From positions 1 to 64,000 of the forward strand of contig NZ_JAJCTD010000009.1 in assembly GCF_020564565.1 (NCBI RefSeq): a stretch of 64,000 nt of DNA, given 5' to 3'. This stretch comes from Rhodobacter sp. Har01 (GTDB lineage Bacteria > Pseudomonadota > Alphaproteobacteria > Rhodobacterales > Rhodobacteraceae). This document shows, in pieces, positions 11,562 through 20,071 of the stretch (its first letter is position 1; every line of letters starts with the position of its first letter). The translations under genes and the position numbers were made by a program. The notes under the pieces were generated by a model, which was given only the letters and a program-made list of their open reading frames with translations, was not told the DNA's origin and made no database searches.

Positions 11562-12492
11562 CCTTGAAGGTTTGCGGGCGGCGGTGGCGAGGCACGGCCG
11601 GGTGGCCCGGGTGGTGGTTGCCGGCCATGACGGCAGTTCGCCGCGCGAGGTGGGAGCGGCGATGCTGGTCTGGGAAGGCGGGCAGTCGGGGACCATCGGT
11701 GGCGGCGCGCTGGAGTGGCAGGCGGAGCAGCGGGCGCGGGCGATGCTGGAGAGCCTGGAGACGCGGGTCGAGCGGGTGGCGCTGGGGCCTTCGCTGGACC
11801 AGTGCTGCGGTGGGGCGGTGACGCTGGTGGTCTCGGTCTATGATGCTGACCGCGCGGCCGGGTTGCAGGGCGAGGTGATCGCCACCGGGACTGGAGAGAT
11901 GCCGCTGGCGGTGCGGCGGCGGCTGGCGGCGGCACGGGGGGCCGGAGTGGCGCCCGCGCCTGGGCTGGTGCAGGGCTGGATGGTCGAGCCGGTGGCGCGG
12001 CCAGAGCGCGAGGTCTGGGTCTGGGGCGCGGGTCATGTCGGCCGCGCGCTGGTCTCGGTGCTGGCGCCTTTGCCGGGGCTGCGGCTGACCTGGGTGGATG
12101 TGGCCTCGGAGCGGTTTCCGGCCGAGGTGCCCGAAGCGGTGACGGTGCTGCCGGCGGTGGCGCCCGAGGCTTTGGTGGCGCGTGCGCCGGTGGCGGCCGA
12201 GCATCTGCTGGTGACCTATTCCCATGCGCTGGACCTGGAGCTGTGCCATCGGCTGCTGGGCCATGGCTTCCGCGGCCTGGGGCTGATCGGCTCGGCCACC
12301 AAGGCGGCGCGGTTCCGGGCGCGGCTGGCGGCGCTGGGGCACTCGGCTGCGCAGATTGCGCGCATTCGCTGCCCGATCGGCGATCCGGGCTTGGGCAAAC
12401 ACCCGCAAGCCATTGCGATTGGCGTGGCGGTGGGGATGATCAGGGAAGCTGTGGCTTCGGGGCAAGCGGATGACAGGAACGGAACCGGCTGA
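11554..12492 (+). CDS. xdhC: Xanthine dehydrogenase accessory protein (Moco insertion/sulfuration)
   Basis: 312 residues from ATG 11554, overlapping the xdhB stop by 8 nt. It carries SSPREVGAAMLV near the N-terminus and CCGGAVTL, both typical of XdhC. A Rossmann domain (VWVWGAGHVGRALVSVLA, near residue 155) and GLIGSATKAARFRARL with CPIGDPGLGKHPQAIAIGVA follow. Family members bind molybdenum cofactor, help in its sulfuration and deliver it to XdhB. The end overlaps the next gene by 23 nt, tying enzyme maturation to the transporter genes. Confidence 0.92.
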   Translation: MFDLEGLRAAVARHGRVARVVVAGHDGSSPREVGAAMLVWEGGQSGTIGGGALEWQAEQRARAMLESLETRVERVALGPSLDQCCGGAVTLVVSVYDADRAAGLQGEVIATGTGEMPLAVRRRLAAARGAGVAPAPGLVQGWMVEPVARPEREVWVWGAGHVGRALVSVLAPLPGLRLTWVDVASERFPAEVPEAVTVLPAVAPEALVARAPVAAEHLLVTYSHALDLELCHRLLGHGFRGLGLIGSATKAARFRARLAALGHSAAQIARIRCPIGDPGLGKHPQAIAIGVAVGMIREAVASGQADDRNGTG

Positions 12493-14014
12493 GAGGCCCG
12501 TGCTGCTGCAGGTGGAGGGGATCACCAAGGCCTATCCGGGCGTGGTGGCGAATTCCGACGTGTCGTTTTCGGTCGGCGCGGGCGAGGTGCATGCGCTGCT
12601 GGGAGAGAACGGCGCGGGGAAGTCGACGCTGGTCAAGATGATCTACGGGCTGGTGCGGCCGGATGCCGGGCGGATGGAGCTGCGCGGCGAAGCCTATGCG
12701 CCGGCGAAGCCCGCCGAGGCGCGGCGGCTGGGCGTGGCGATGGTGTTCCAGCACTTCAGCCTGTTCGAGGCGCTGAACGTGGCCGAGAACGTGGCGCTGG
12801 GGATGGAGAACCCGCCGCCGATGAAGGAACTGGCGGCGCGTATCCGGGCGGTATCCGAGGAATACGGCCTGCCGCTGGAGCCGGGGCGGATGGTGGGCGA
12901 TTTGTCCGCCGGCGAGCGGCAGCGGGTCGAGATCATCCGCTGCCTGCTGCAGGAGCCGAAGCTTCTGATCATGGACGAGCCGACATCGGTGCTGACGCCG
13001 CTGGAGGTGGAGATCCTGTTCAAGACCCTGCGGCAGCTGGCGCGGGAGGGGACTTCGATCCTTTATATCTCTCACAAGCTGGAGGAGATCCGGTCCCTGT
13101 GCGACGCGGCCACGATCCTGCGGCGGGGGCGGGTGGTGGCCACCTGCGTGCCGCGGGACCGCACGGCGCGGGAGATGGCGGAGCTGATGGTGGGGGCGGC
13201 GCTGAAGACGCCCGAACGGCGGAAGGCGGCCCTGGGGCCGGTGGCTCTGGGGGTGAGCGGATTGTCGGTGGAGTCTCCGATCCCGTTCGGGACCTCGCTG
13301 AAGGATGTGTCGCTGGTGGTGCATCGGGGCGAGGTGCTGGGGATTGCCGGGGTGGCGGGCAACGGGCAGGACGAATTGCTGCTGGCGCTGTCGGGCGAGG
13401 TGCGGGCCGAGGCGGACCGGGTGCGGATCGAGGGCCATGCGGCGGGGCACCTGGGGCCGGCCGAGCGGCGGCGGGCCGGGCTGGTGGCGGCGCCGGAGGA
13501 TCGCTACGGACACGCGGCGGCGCCGGACATGTCTCTGGTCGAGAATGCGCTGCTGAGCGGGGCGGTGCGCAAGGGGCTGGTCGCGGCGGGGTTCATCGAC
13601 TGGGGGGCGACACGGGCCTTTGCGCAAGAGATCATCGCGGCCTATGACGTGCGCACGCCGGGGCCGGAAGTGGCGGCGCGGGCGCTGTCGGGGGGCAACC
13701 TGCAGAAGTTCCTGATGGGGCGCGAGCTGATGCAGGGGGCGGCGGTGATCGTCATCAACCAGCCGACCTGGGGGGTGGATGCGGCGGCGGCGGCGGCGAT
13801 CCGGCAAAGCATCCTGGACCGGGCGGCGGAGGGCGCGGCGGTGCTGGTGATCAGCCAGGACCTGGATGAACTCTTGGAGATCGCCGACAGTTTCGCGGTG
13901 CTGAACGAAGGGCGCCTGACCAAGCCGCGGCCGGTGGAGGGGCTGACGATGGAAGAGATCGGCCTGATGATGGGCGGCGCGCATGGCATGGAGGTGGCGC
14001 ATCATGCGGGCTGA
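12470..14014 (+). CDS. BMP-type ABC importer, double ATPase subunit (purine/nucleoside)
   Basis: 514 residues with two fused ABC domains, as in NupA/RbsA-like proteins. Domain 1 is complete: GENGAGKST (residue ~45), LSAGERQRVEI signature, LLIMDEPTSVL Walker B. Domain 2 is degenerate, as usual in this class: GVAGNGQDELL instead of a Walker A lysine motif, LSGGNLQKF signature, and VIVINQPTWGVD where Asp-Glu would be expected. It energises the two permeases downstream. Linkage with xdhABC and a BMP-family binding protein suggests import of xanthine, hypoxanthine or a nucleoside. The start overlaps xdhC. Confidence 0.9.
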   Translation: MTGTEPAERPVLLQVEGITKAYPGVVANSDVSFSVGAGEVHALLGENGAGKSTLVKMIYGLVRPDAGRMELRGEAYAPAKPAEARRLGVAMVFQHFSLFEALNVAENVALGMENPPPMKELAARIRAVSEEYGLPLEPGRMVGDLSAGERQRVEIIRCLLQEPKLLIMDEPTSVLTPLEVEILFKTLRQLAREGTSILYISHKLEEIRSLCDAATILRRGRVVATCVPRDRTAREMAELMVGAALKTPERRKAALGPVALGVSGLSVESPIPFGTSLKDVSLVVHRGEVLGIAGVAGNGQDELLLALSGEVRAEADRVRIEGHAAGHLGPAERRRAGLVAAPEDRYGHAAAPDMSLVENALLSGAVRKGLVAAGFIDWGATRAFAQEIIAAYDVRTPGPEVAARALSGGNLQKFLMGRELMQGAAVIVINQPTWGVDAAAAAAIRQSILDRAAEGAAVLVISQDLDELLEIADSFAVLNEGRLTKPRPVEGLTMEEIGLMMGGAHGMEVAHHAG

Positions 14015-14034
14015 GTCGCCCCGGTCTGGCCGCG

Positions 14035-14084
14035 ACGGGGGGCCAGCCCCCCGAGCCCCCCGGGGTATTTGTGCCAAGATGAAG
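14035..14084 (+). repeat. GC-rich palindromic repeat, copy 3, intergenic
   Basis: GGGGGGCCAGCCCCCCGAGC, CCCCCGGGGTATTTGTG and GCCAAGATGAAG lie between the ATPase and the first permease. The purine-rich tail AAGATGAAGGGG is directly before the GTG start at 14095, so the element appears to supply the permease ribosome binding site. Confidence 0.8.
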
Positions 14085-14094
14085 GGGCGGGCTT

Positions 14095-15183
14095 GTGATC
14101 AGGCTTGAGAAGCGGGCCTCTCCGTCGCGGTTCTGGCTTTATGCAACGCCGGTGGTGGCGGTGCTGTTGACCATGGTCGTGGGCGGCGTGCTGTTCGCGT
14201 TGATGGGGAAGAACCCGGTCGAGGTGATCCGCACCATTTTCTGGGACCCGCTGTTCGGCGAGTTCGCCTTCTACCTGCGCGGGCAGTTGCTGGTGAAGGC
14301 GGGGCCGCTGATCCTGATCGCGATCGGGCTGGCGCTGGGGTTCCGGGCGGGGATCTGGAACATCGGGGCGGAAGGGCAGTACATCATGGGCGCCATCTGT
14401 GGCGCGGCGGTGGGACTGGCGGTGTTCCCGACCGAGAACCGAATGATCTATCCGGTGATGGTCATTGCAGGGGCCTTTGGCGGCTGGGCCTGGGCGATGA
14501 TCCCGGCGCTGCTGAAGACGCGGTTCAATACCAATGAAATCCTCGTCAGCCTGATGCTGGTCTATGTGGCCGAGACCATCCTGGCCAAGGCGGCGACCGG
14601 GTTCCTGAAGAACCCGGAAGGCATGGGGTTTCCGGGCAGCCGCAACTTTTCCAGCTATCCGGCGGCGGCCAACCCCGAGTTGATCGCGGGCAGCGGGCTG
14701 CACTGGGGCGGGGTGGCGGCGCTGGTGACGGCGGGGCTGGCCTGGGTGCTGCTGACGCGGCACATCGCGGGGTACCAGATCCGGCTGGCGGGCCAGGCGC
14801 CGCGGGCGGCGCGGTTCCATGGCGTCAGCCCGGGGCGGCTGGTGGTCCTGTGCATGGGGCTGTCCGGTGCGCTGGCGGGGCTGGCGGGGCTGTTCGAGGT
14901 GACCGGGCCGGCGGGGCAGATCAGCATCGACTTCAATACCGGCTACGGGTTCACGGCGATCATCGTCGCCTTCCTGGGCCGGCTGAACCCCTTGGGCATC
15001 GTGCTGGCCGGGTTCCTGATGGCGCTGACCTATGTCGGCGGCGAGATGGCAGCCACCAACCTTGGCCTGCCGGATGCGGCGATCCAGGTGTTCCAGGGGA
15101 TGCTGCTGTTCTTCCTGCTGGCGGTGGATGTACTGACCAATTACCGCTTCCGCCGGTCGGCGGGGGCCTTGGGGGCAAAGTGA
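14095..15183 (+). CDS. BMP-type ABC importer permease 1
   Basis: 362 residues with about nine to ten membrane segments, starting with a basic N-terminus (IRLEKRASPSRFWLYATP). It contains GFRAGIWNIGAEGQYIMGAI, the conserved GxxNIGxEGQ motif of nucleoside-importer permeases, and EILVSLMLVYVAE. It forms the pore with the second permease. The start is GTG 14095 with AAGGGG upstream; no in-frame ATG is nearby. The gene follows the ATPase by 80 nt, most of which is the GC-rich repeat. Confidence 0.88.
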   Translation: MIRLEKRASPSRFWLYATPVVAVLLTMVVGGVLFALMGKNPVEVIRTIFWDPLFGEFAFYLRGQLLVKAGPLILIAIGLALGFRAGIWNIGAEGQYIMGAICGAAVGLAVFPTENRMIYPVMVIAGAFGGWAWAMIPALLKTRFNTNEILVSLMLVYVAETILAKAATGFLKNPEGMGFPGSRNFSSYPAAANPELIAGSGLHWGGVAALVTAGLAWVLLTRHIAGYQIRLAGQAPRAARFHGVSPGRLVVLCMGLSGALAGLAGLFEVTGPAGQISIDFNTGYGFTAIIVAFLGRLNPLGIVLAGFLMALTYVGGEMAATNLGLPDAAIQVFQGMLLFFLLAVDVLTNYRFRRSAGALGAK

Positions 15184-15199
15184 TGGACGGTGGTCGGTG

Positions 15200-16132
15200 A
15201 TGGATTGGGGCGGCATTGATCCGGTGATCCTGGTGGCCACGCTGATGGCCAGTGCCGTCCCCATCCTGCTGGCGGCGCTGGGTGAGACGGTGGTCGAGCG
15301 CGCGGGGGTGCTGAACCTGGGCGTCGAGGGGCTGATGGTGATCGGCGCGCTGGGCGGGTTCGTCACCGCCGTCCACACCGGCAGCCCGGTGCTGGGGTTT
15401 GTCGGCGGGGCGGTTTCGGGGGCGCTCTTGAGCCTGATCTTCGCGGCGCTGACGCAGGTGTTCCTGGCCAACCAGGTGGCGACGGGGCTGGCGCTGACGT
15501 TGTTTGGCCTGGGGGTCAGCAGCCTGGGGGGGCAGGGCTACAACGGCATCAAGCCGCCGGCGACCGGGCCGCTGTTGCCGGAGGCGCTGGGCGATCTGCC
15601 GGTGGTGGGGCCGATCCTCTTCGGGCATGACTGGGTGGTGTATTTCTCGATCCTGGCGACGGCGGTAACCTGGTGGGTGCTGAAGGCCACCCGTGCGGGC
15701 CTGATCATCCGTGCGGTGGGCGAAAGCCATGAGGCGGCGCATGCGCTGGGCTACAAGGTCAACCGCATAAGGCTGCTGTGCATCGCCTTTGGCGGCGCCA
15801 TGGCAGGCATGGGCGGGGCCTACATCAGCCTGGCGCGGGTGCCGCAATGGGTGGACGGCATCACCGCCGGCGCGGGCTGGATCGCGCTGGCGATCGTGGT
15901 CTTTGCCAGCTGGCGGCCCTGGCGGGTGCTGCTGGGCGCCTATTTGTTCGGCGGCATCAGCGTCCTGCAGTTGAACCTGCAGGTGGCCGGCAGCGGCATT
16001 CCGGTCGAGTACTTGTCCATGGCGCCCTATCTGATAACGATCCTTGTGCTGGTCCTCATGTCCTCGGGGCGGGGCCGCGCCGCCGTGGGGGCGCCGGCCG
16101 CTCTGGGGCAGAACTTTCACGCCTCGCGCTGA
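15200..16132 (+). CDS. BMP-type ABC importer permease 2
   Basis: 310 residues, about eight to nine membrane helices. It has the family signature ERAGVLNLGVEGLMVIGAL near residue 35, and QVATGLALTLFGLGVSSLGG. It pairs with permease 1. Start ATG 15200 (MDWGGIDPVIL) is preferred; a GTG immediately before it (15197) would add one residue. It lies 16 nt after permease 1, so the two are clearly co-transcribed. Confidence 0.88.
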   Translation: MDWGGIDPVILVATLMASAVPILLAALGETVVERAGVLNLGVEGLMVIGALGGFVTAVHTGSPVLGFVGGAVSGALLSLIFAALTQVFLANQVATGLALTLFGLGVSSLGGQGYNGIKPPATGPLLPEALGDLPVVGPILFGHDWVVYFSILATAVTWWVLKATRAGLIIRAVGESHEAAHALGYKVNRIRLLCIAFGGAMAGMGGAYISLARVPQWVDGITAGAGWIALAIVVFASWRPWRVLLGAYLFGGISVLQLNLQVAGSGIPVEYLSMAPYLITILVLVLMSSGRGRAAVGAPAALGQNFHASR

Positions 16133-16194
16133 CGCGGCCGGGGCATCACTTCGCAGAGGCCGGGAAAGGCCCTGCCACAACGGGGAGACGACAC

Positions 16195-17286
16195 ATGAAA
16201 CGCAGAACGCTGCTGGCGACGGCCGCGCTGGGCCTGGGGCTGGCAATGGGCGGTTCGGCCTTTGCGCAGGGCATGGAGAAGGTGAAGGCCTGCTTCGTTT
16301 ACGTCGGCCCGATCGGCGATGGCGGCTGGACCTTCCAGCACCATCAAGGTGCGCTGGATGTGCAGAAGGCCTTTGGCGACAAGGTCGAGCTGCAGTGGCA
16401 GGAGAACGTGCCGGAAGGGGCCGATGCCGAGCGGGTGCTGACCCAGATGGCGCTGGGCGGCTGCAACATCATCTTCACCACCTCATTCGGCTACATGGAC
16501 GCGACCAACGCGGTCGCCGCCAAGTTCCCCGACGTGAAGTTCGAGCATGCCACCGGCTTCAAGCGCGACCATGCCAACGTCAGCACCTACAACGCGCGTT
16601 TCTATGAAGGCCGCGCGGTGCAGGGCACCATCGCGGGCCGGATGACCAAGTCGAACAAGATCGGCTACATCGGGTCGTTCCCGATTCCCGAAGTGATCAT
16701 GGGGATCAACAGCTACTATCTGCACGCCAAGAAGGTGAACCCGGACGTGCAGCTTTCCGTGGTCTGGGCCTTTACCTGGTTCGATCCCGCCAAGGAAGCC
16801 GACGCCGCCAAGGCGCTGATCGACCAGGGCGTGGACGTGATCGCCAGCCACACCGATTCGACCGCGCCGCTGGCCGAGGCCGCCAAGACCGAGGGCAAGG
16901 TGATCGGCTTCGGCCAGGCCAGCGACATGGCGGAATACAAGGACGGGCCGCGGGTGTCGTCGATCATCGACAACTGGGGGCCGTATTACGTTGAGCGGGT
17001 CGGCGCCCTGCTGGACGGCAGCTATGCCCAGAAGGACACCTGGGCCGGCATCGCCGGCGGCGAAGTGCTGATCGGCGAGATCACGGCGGCGGTTCCGGCC
17101 GAGGTCAAGGCGGAAGCCGAGGCGCTGCGCGACGCCATTGCGGCGGGCACCTACCACCCGTTCACCGGCCCGATCAAGAAGCAGGACGGCAGCGACTGGC
17201 TGGCCGAGGGCGCGACCGCGCCGGACGGCGACCTGTTGGGCATGATGTTCTATGTCGAAGGCGTGGTGGGCGACATTCCTCAGTAA
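16195..17286 (+). CDS. BMP-family substrate-binding protein (purine/nucleoside uptake)
   Basis: 363 residues. The signal peptide MKRRTLLATAALGLGLAMGG...AFA is cut before QGMEKVKACF. The mature protein has VYVGPIGDGGWTFQHHQGAL, FTTSFGYMDA and GYIGSFPIPEVIMGINSYYL, all typical of the Bmp/Med lipoprotein-like family that binds nucleosides and purines. No lipobox is present, so it is likely a free periplasmic protein. The start has GGGGAGACG before ATG 16195. It is the last gene of the xdh-importer run and is followed by a strong terminator. Confidence 0.9.
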   Translation: MKRRTLLATAALGLGLAMGGSAFAQGMEKVKACFVYVGPIGDGGWTFQHHQGALDVQKAFGDKVELQWQENVPEGADAERVLTQMALGGCNIIFTTSFGYMDATNAVAAKFPDVKFEHATGFKRDHANVSTYNARFYEGRAVQGTIAGRMTKSNKIGYIGSFPIPEVIMGINSYYLHAKKVNPDVQLSVVWAFTWFDPAKEADAAKALIDQGVDVIASHTDSTAPLAEAAKTEGKVIGFGQASDMAEYKDGPRVSSIIDNWGPYYVERVGALLDGSYAQKDTWAGIAGGEVLIGEITAAVPAEVKAEAEALRDAIAAGTYHPFTGPIKKQDGSDWLAEGATAPDGDLLGMMFYVEGVVGDIPQ

Positions 17287-17307
17287 CGCCCGCCGGTCCT
17301 GCTGTCG

Positions 17308-17338
17308 AAAGGCCCGCCTTGGCGGGCCTTTCTCTTTT
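17308..17338 (+). terminator. Rho-independent terminator of the purine operon
   Basis: Perfect 11-bp inverted repeat AAAGGCCCGCC / GGCGGGCCTTT with a TCTCTTTT tract, 22 nt after the binding-protein stop. Confidence 0.9.
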
Positions 17339-17378
17339 GGGCTGAGCAGGTTGGCGGGCCGGAAATTAGCGTTTTGAA

Positions 17379-17394
17379 ATTCAAGTATGCGAAT
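17379..17394. promoter_or_regulatory. Putative SqrR-type operator upstream of sqr
   Basis: ATTC-AAGTATGC-GAAT matches the ATTC-N8-GAAT palindrome reported for the Rhodobacter capsulatus persulfide sensor SqrR. A further ATTC at 17399-17402 forms a second inverted pair with the GAAT. It is 50 nt before the sqr start, in an AT-rich stretch suited to a promoter. Regulation is inferred by motif and gene function. Confidence 0.65.
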
Positions 17395-17443
17395 GTATAT
17401 TCCTCTGGCCGTCGGAGTCGGCGGATCAGAGGGAGGATCGGGA

Positions 17444-18730
17444 ATGGCGCACATCGTGGTGCTTGGGGCGGGCTTGGGCGGGGCCATCATGGCCTATGAG
17501 ATGAAGGACCAGCTTCGGGCAGAGGATACGATCACCGTGGTCACCAAGGACCCGGTCTATCACTTCGTGCCCTCGAACCCCTGGATCGCCGTGGGCTGGC
17601 GCAAGCGCGAAGAGATCACCGTGAACCTGGGCCCGACGATGGCCAAGAAGGGGATCGGCTTCAAGCCGGTGGCGGCCGAAAAGGTGTTCCCCGAAGAGAA
17701 CCGCATCCGTCTGGTCGACGGCAGCGACGTCCGATACGACTACCTGATCAACGCCACCGGCCCGGAGCTGGCATTTGACGAGATCCCCGGCTTTGGCCCG
17801 CATGGCGGGTTCACCCAGTCGATCTGCCACATCGACCATGCCGAACAGGCCTATGCGGTGTTCCAGCAACTGCTCAAGAACCCTGGCCCGGTCATCATCG
17901 GCGCGGCGCAGGGCGCCAGCTGCTACGGGCCGGCCTACGAGTTCCTGTTCATCCTGGAAACCGCGCTGCGGCGTGCCAAGATCCGCGACAAGGTGCCGAT
18001 GACCTTTGTCACCGCCGAACCCTACATCGGGCATCTGGGGCTGGACGGGGTGGGCGACACCAAGGGTCTGCTGGAATCCGAGATGCGCGAGCATCACATC
18101 AAGTGGATCACCTCGGCCCGGGTGAAGAAGGTCGAAGACGGCAAGATGACCATCGAGGAGATCGCCGACGACGGCTCGGTCAGGGCCGAGAGGGAACTGC
18201 CCTTCGCTTTCTCGATGATGCTGCCGGCGTTCCGTGGCATTGCGGCGATGCGCGGGCTGGACGGCGTGTCGAACCCGCGCGGGTTCACCATCGTCGACCA
18301 GCACCAGCAGAACCCCAAGCACAAGAACATCTTTGCCGTCGGCGTCTGCGTGGCGATCCCGCCGATGGGTCCGACCCCGGTGCCCTGCGGCGTGCCGAAG
18401 ACCGGCTTCATGATCGAGAGCATGGTCTCGGCCACCGCGAACAACATCGGCAACATCCTGCGCGGCAAGGAGCCCGATCAGGTCGGCACCTGGAATGCCG
18501 TCTGCCTGGCCGATTTCGGCGACGGGGGCGTGGCCTTCGTGGCGCAGCCGCAGATCCCGCCGCGCAACGTCAACTGGTCGTCCAGCGGCAAATGGGTGCA
18601 CATGGCGAAGATCGGCTTCGAGAAATACTTCCTGCGCAAACTGCGCAAGGGCACGTCCGAGCCGTTCTACGAAAGCCTGGCGCTGAAGGTGCTTGGCATC
18701 GACAAGCTGAAGGAAACCCACAAGGGCTGA
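17444..18730 (+). CDS. sqr: Sulfide:quinone oxidoreductase, type I
   Basis: 428 residues from ATG 17444, preceded by AGGGAGG. The N-terminal FAD fold reads MAHIVVLGAGLGGAIMAYEM, then VPSNPWIAVGW. The three redox cysteines of the R. capsulatus enzyme are conserved: Cys128 (SICHIDH), Cys160 (GASCYGP) and Cys354 (NAVCLAD). The tail AKIGFEKYFLRKL...SEPFYE resembles the amphipathic membrane anchor. It oxidises sulfide at the periplasmic membrane face, feeding electrons to quinone and forming polysulfide. A longer reading from 17387 is rejected because it overlaps the operator region. Confidence 0.93.
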   Translation: MAHIVVLGAGLGGAIMAYEMKDQLRAEDTITVVTKDPVYHFVPSNPWIAVGWRKREEITVNLGPTMAKKGIGFKPVAAEKVFPEENRIRLVDGSDVRYDYLINATGPELAFDEIPGFGPHGGFTQSICHIDHAEQAYAVFQQLLKNPGPVIIGAAQGASCYGPAYEFLFILETALRRAKIRDKVPMTFVTAEPYIGHLGLDGVGDTKGLLESEMREHHIKWITSARVKKVEDGKMTIEEIADDGSVRAERELPFAFSMMLPAFRGIAAMRGLDGVSNPRGFTIVDQHQQNPKHKNIFAVGVCVAIPPMGPTPVPCGVPKTGFMIESMVSATANNIGNILRGKEPDQVGTWNAVCLADFGDGGVAFVAQPQIPPRNVNWSSSGKWVHMAKIGFEKYFLRKLRKGTSEPFYESLALKVLGIDKLKETHKG

Positions 18731-18761
18731 CCCGGAGAAGGGGTCTCCAGCGGCATGGCAG

Positions 18762-18814
18762 GCCGGGGGCTTCGCGCCCCCGGACCCCCGCGGGGTATTT
18801 TCGCCAAGATGAAG
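18762..18814 (+). repeat. GC-rich palindromic repeat, copy 4, intergenic
   Basis: The cleanest copy: GCCGGGGGC-TTCGC-GCCCCCGGACCCCC, then CGGGGTATTTTCGCCAAGAT and GAAG. It lies between sqr and the flavoprotein gene, 31 nt after the sqr stop. Confidence 0.85.
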
Positions 18815-18903
18815 TTGCAGGAGGTCGTCGATGTGTTCCACGTCGGCCGGGTTGAAATCCCTGCCGGGGAATGGTTCTGTCGCCCCGGCAGGCGGAGGGG
18901 TGC

Positions 18904-19980
18904 ATGGACTGTGATTTCCTGATCATCGGCGGCGGCATCGCCGGCCTTTCGGCAGCGGCGCGTCTGGCCCCCATGGGCCGGGTGCTGGTGCTGGAGGCCG
19001 AGGACAGCCTGGCGCACCATGCCTCAAGCCGGTCGGCCGCGCTGTATGAGCCGCGTTATGGCACGCCGGCGGTGGTCGAACTGTCGATGGCCTCGGGCGA
19101 CTATTTCCGTTCGGTTCCGGGGCTGCTGACGCACCGGGGCCTGCTGCTGGTGGCGCGCGAGGACCAGCGGGCGGAGTATGAGAAAGACCTGCAGACGATG
19201 GCCTTCGAGCCGATCTCGCCGGCCGAGGCACAGGCGATCGTGCCGATCCTGAACCTTGACGTGGTGAAGCTGGCAGGCTTTGCCGACCATGCCGACGACA
19301 TCGACACCGACCTGCTGCTGCAGGGCTTTGCCCGCGAGGCCCGCGCCCAGGGCGGCACCATCCTGACCCGCGCAAAGGTGACGGCGATTACCCGAACCGC
19401 GACCGGCTGGCACGTGCAATGGACGGGCGGCGAGGCCGAGGCGCGAATGCTGATCAATGCCGCCGGGGCCTGGGTCGACGAGGTGGCCGTCATGGCGGGC
19501 GTGCAGGCCTTGGGCTTTACCCCCTTGCGCCGGTCGATGGCGCGGATTCCGGCGCCGGCGGGCCATGACGTCAGCCGCTGGCCGATGATCTTCGGCCCCG
19601 GCGAGGATTGGTATGCCAAGCCCGATGCGGGCGCGCTGATCGTCTCGCCCGCCGACGAAGACCCGATGCACCCGCACGACGCCTGGGCCGACGACATGGT
19701 GCTGGCCGAGGGCCTGGCGCGCTATGAGGCCTTCGTCACCGAACCGGTCACCCGCATCCTGGCCAACTGGGCCGGCCTGCGCACCTTTGCCCCCGACCGG
19801 GTGCTGGTGATCGGGCCTGACGCGCGCGATCCGGCGTTCTTCTGGCTGGGCGGACAGGGCGGCCAGGGCTTCCAGTCCTGCGCCGGGGCTTCGGCGCTGG
19901 TGGCCGACCTGATCGGCGGCCGCCCCCCTGCCCTGCGGGCCGACCTGGTGGCCGCGCTGTCGCCTGCCCGCTTCGGCTGA
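18904..19980 (+). CDS. FAD-dependent amino-acid dehydrogenase, D-arginine dehydrogenase-like
   Basis: 358 residues. The FAD motif is MDCDFLIIGGGIAGLSAAAR. Other segments follow Pseudomonas DauA as I remember it: SSRSAALYEPRYGTPAVVEL, DDIDTDLLLQGF, WPMIFGPGEDWYAKPDAG, and a final WAGLRTFAPDR...FFWLGGQGGQGFQ. It would oxidatively deaminate a D-amino acid (or a related amine) to the imino/keto acid. Start ATG 18904 follows GGAGGGGTGC. It lies 173 nt after sqr with a repeat between, so whether it shares the sqr promoter is unclear. Substrate is not certain. Confidence 0.72.
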   Translation: MDCDFLIIGGGIAGLSAAARLAPMGRVLVLEAEDSLAHHASSRSAALYEPRYGTPAVVELSMASGDYFRSVPGLLTHRGLLLVAREDQRAEYEKDLQTMAFEPISPAEAQAIVPILNLDVVKLAGFADHADDIDTDLLLQGFAREARAQGGTILTRAKVTAITRTATGWHVQWTGGEAEARMLINAAGAWVDEVAVMAGVQALGFTPLRRSMARIPAPAGHDVSRWPMIFGPGEDWYAKPDAGALIVSPADEDPMHPHDAWADDMVLAEGLARYEAFVTEPVTRILANWAGLRTFAPDRVLVIGPDARDPAFFWLGGQGGQGFQSCAGASALVADLIGGRPPALRADLVAALSPARFG

Positions 19981-20016
19981 GGCTGCACCTGCGGCAATTT
20001 CCGCCTCGGGGCGCCC

Positions 20017-20046
20017 TTGACATTCACAAATTTGAATGTGATGTGG
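20017..20046 (+). promoter_or_regulatory. Promoter with embedded SqrR-type operator
   Basis: TTGACA (20017-20022) looks like a -35 box. Overlapping its last base is ACATTC-ACAAATTT-GAATGT, whose core ATTC-N8-GAAT spans 20022-20037. An operator placed between -35 and -10 is the classic arrangement for repression. It is the second perfect match to this pattern in the window and lies 35 nt before the CMD-family gene. Confidence 0.68.
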
Positions 20047-20071
20047 GGTGCATCAGGAATGGAGCACGACC

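Noticed and set aside
9165..11696. An 843-codon minus-strand frame opposite xdhB
   Set aside because: Antisense shadow; xdhB has all catalytic motifs and continuous operon overlaps.
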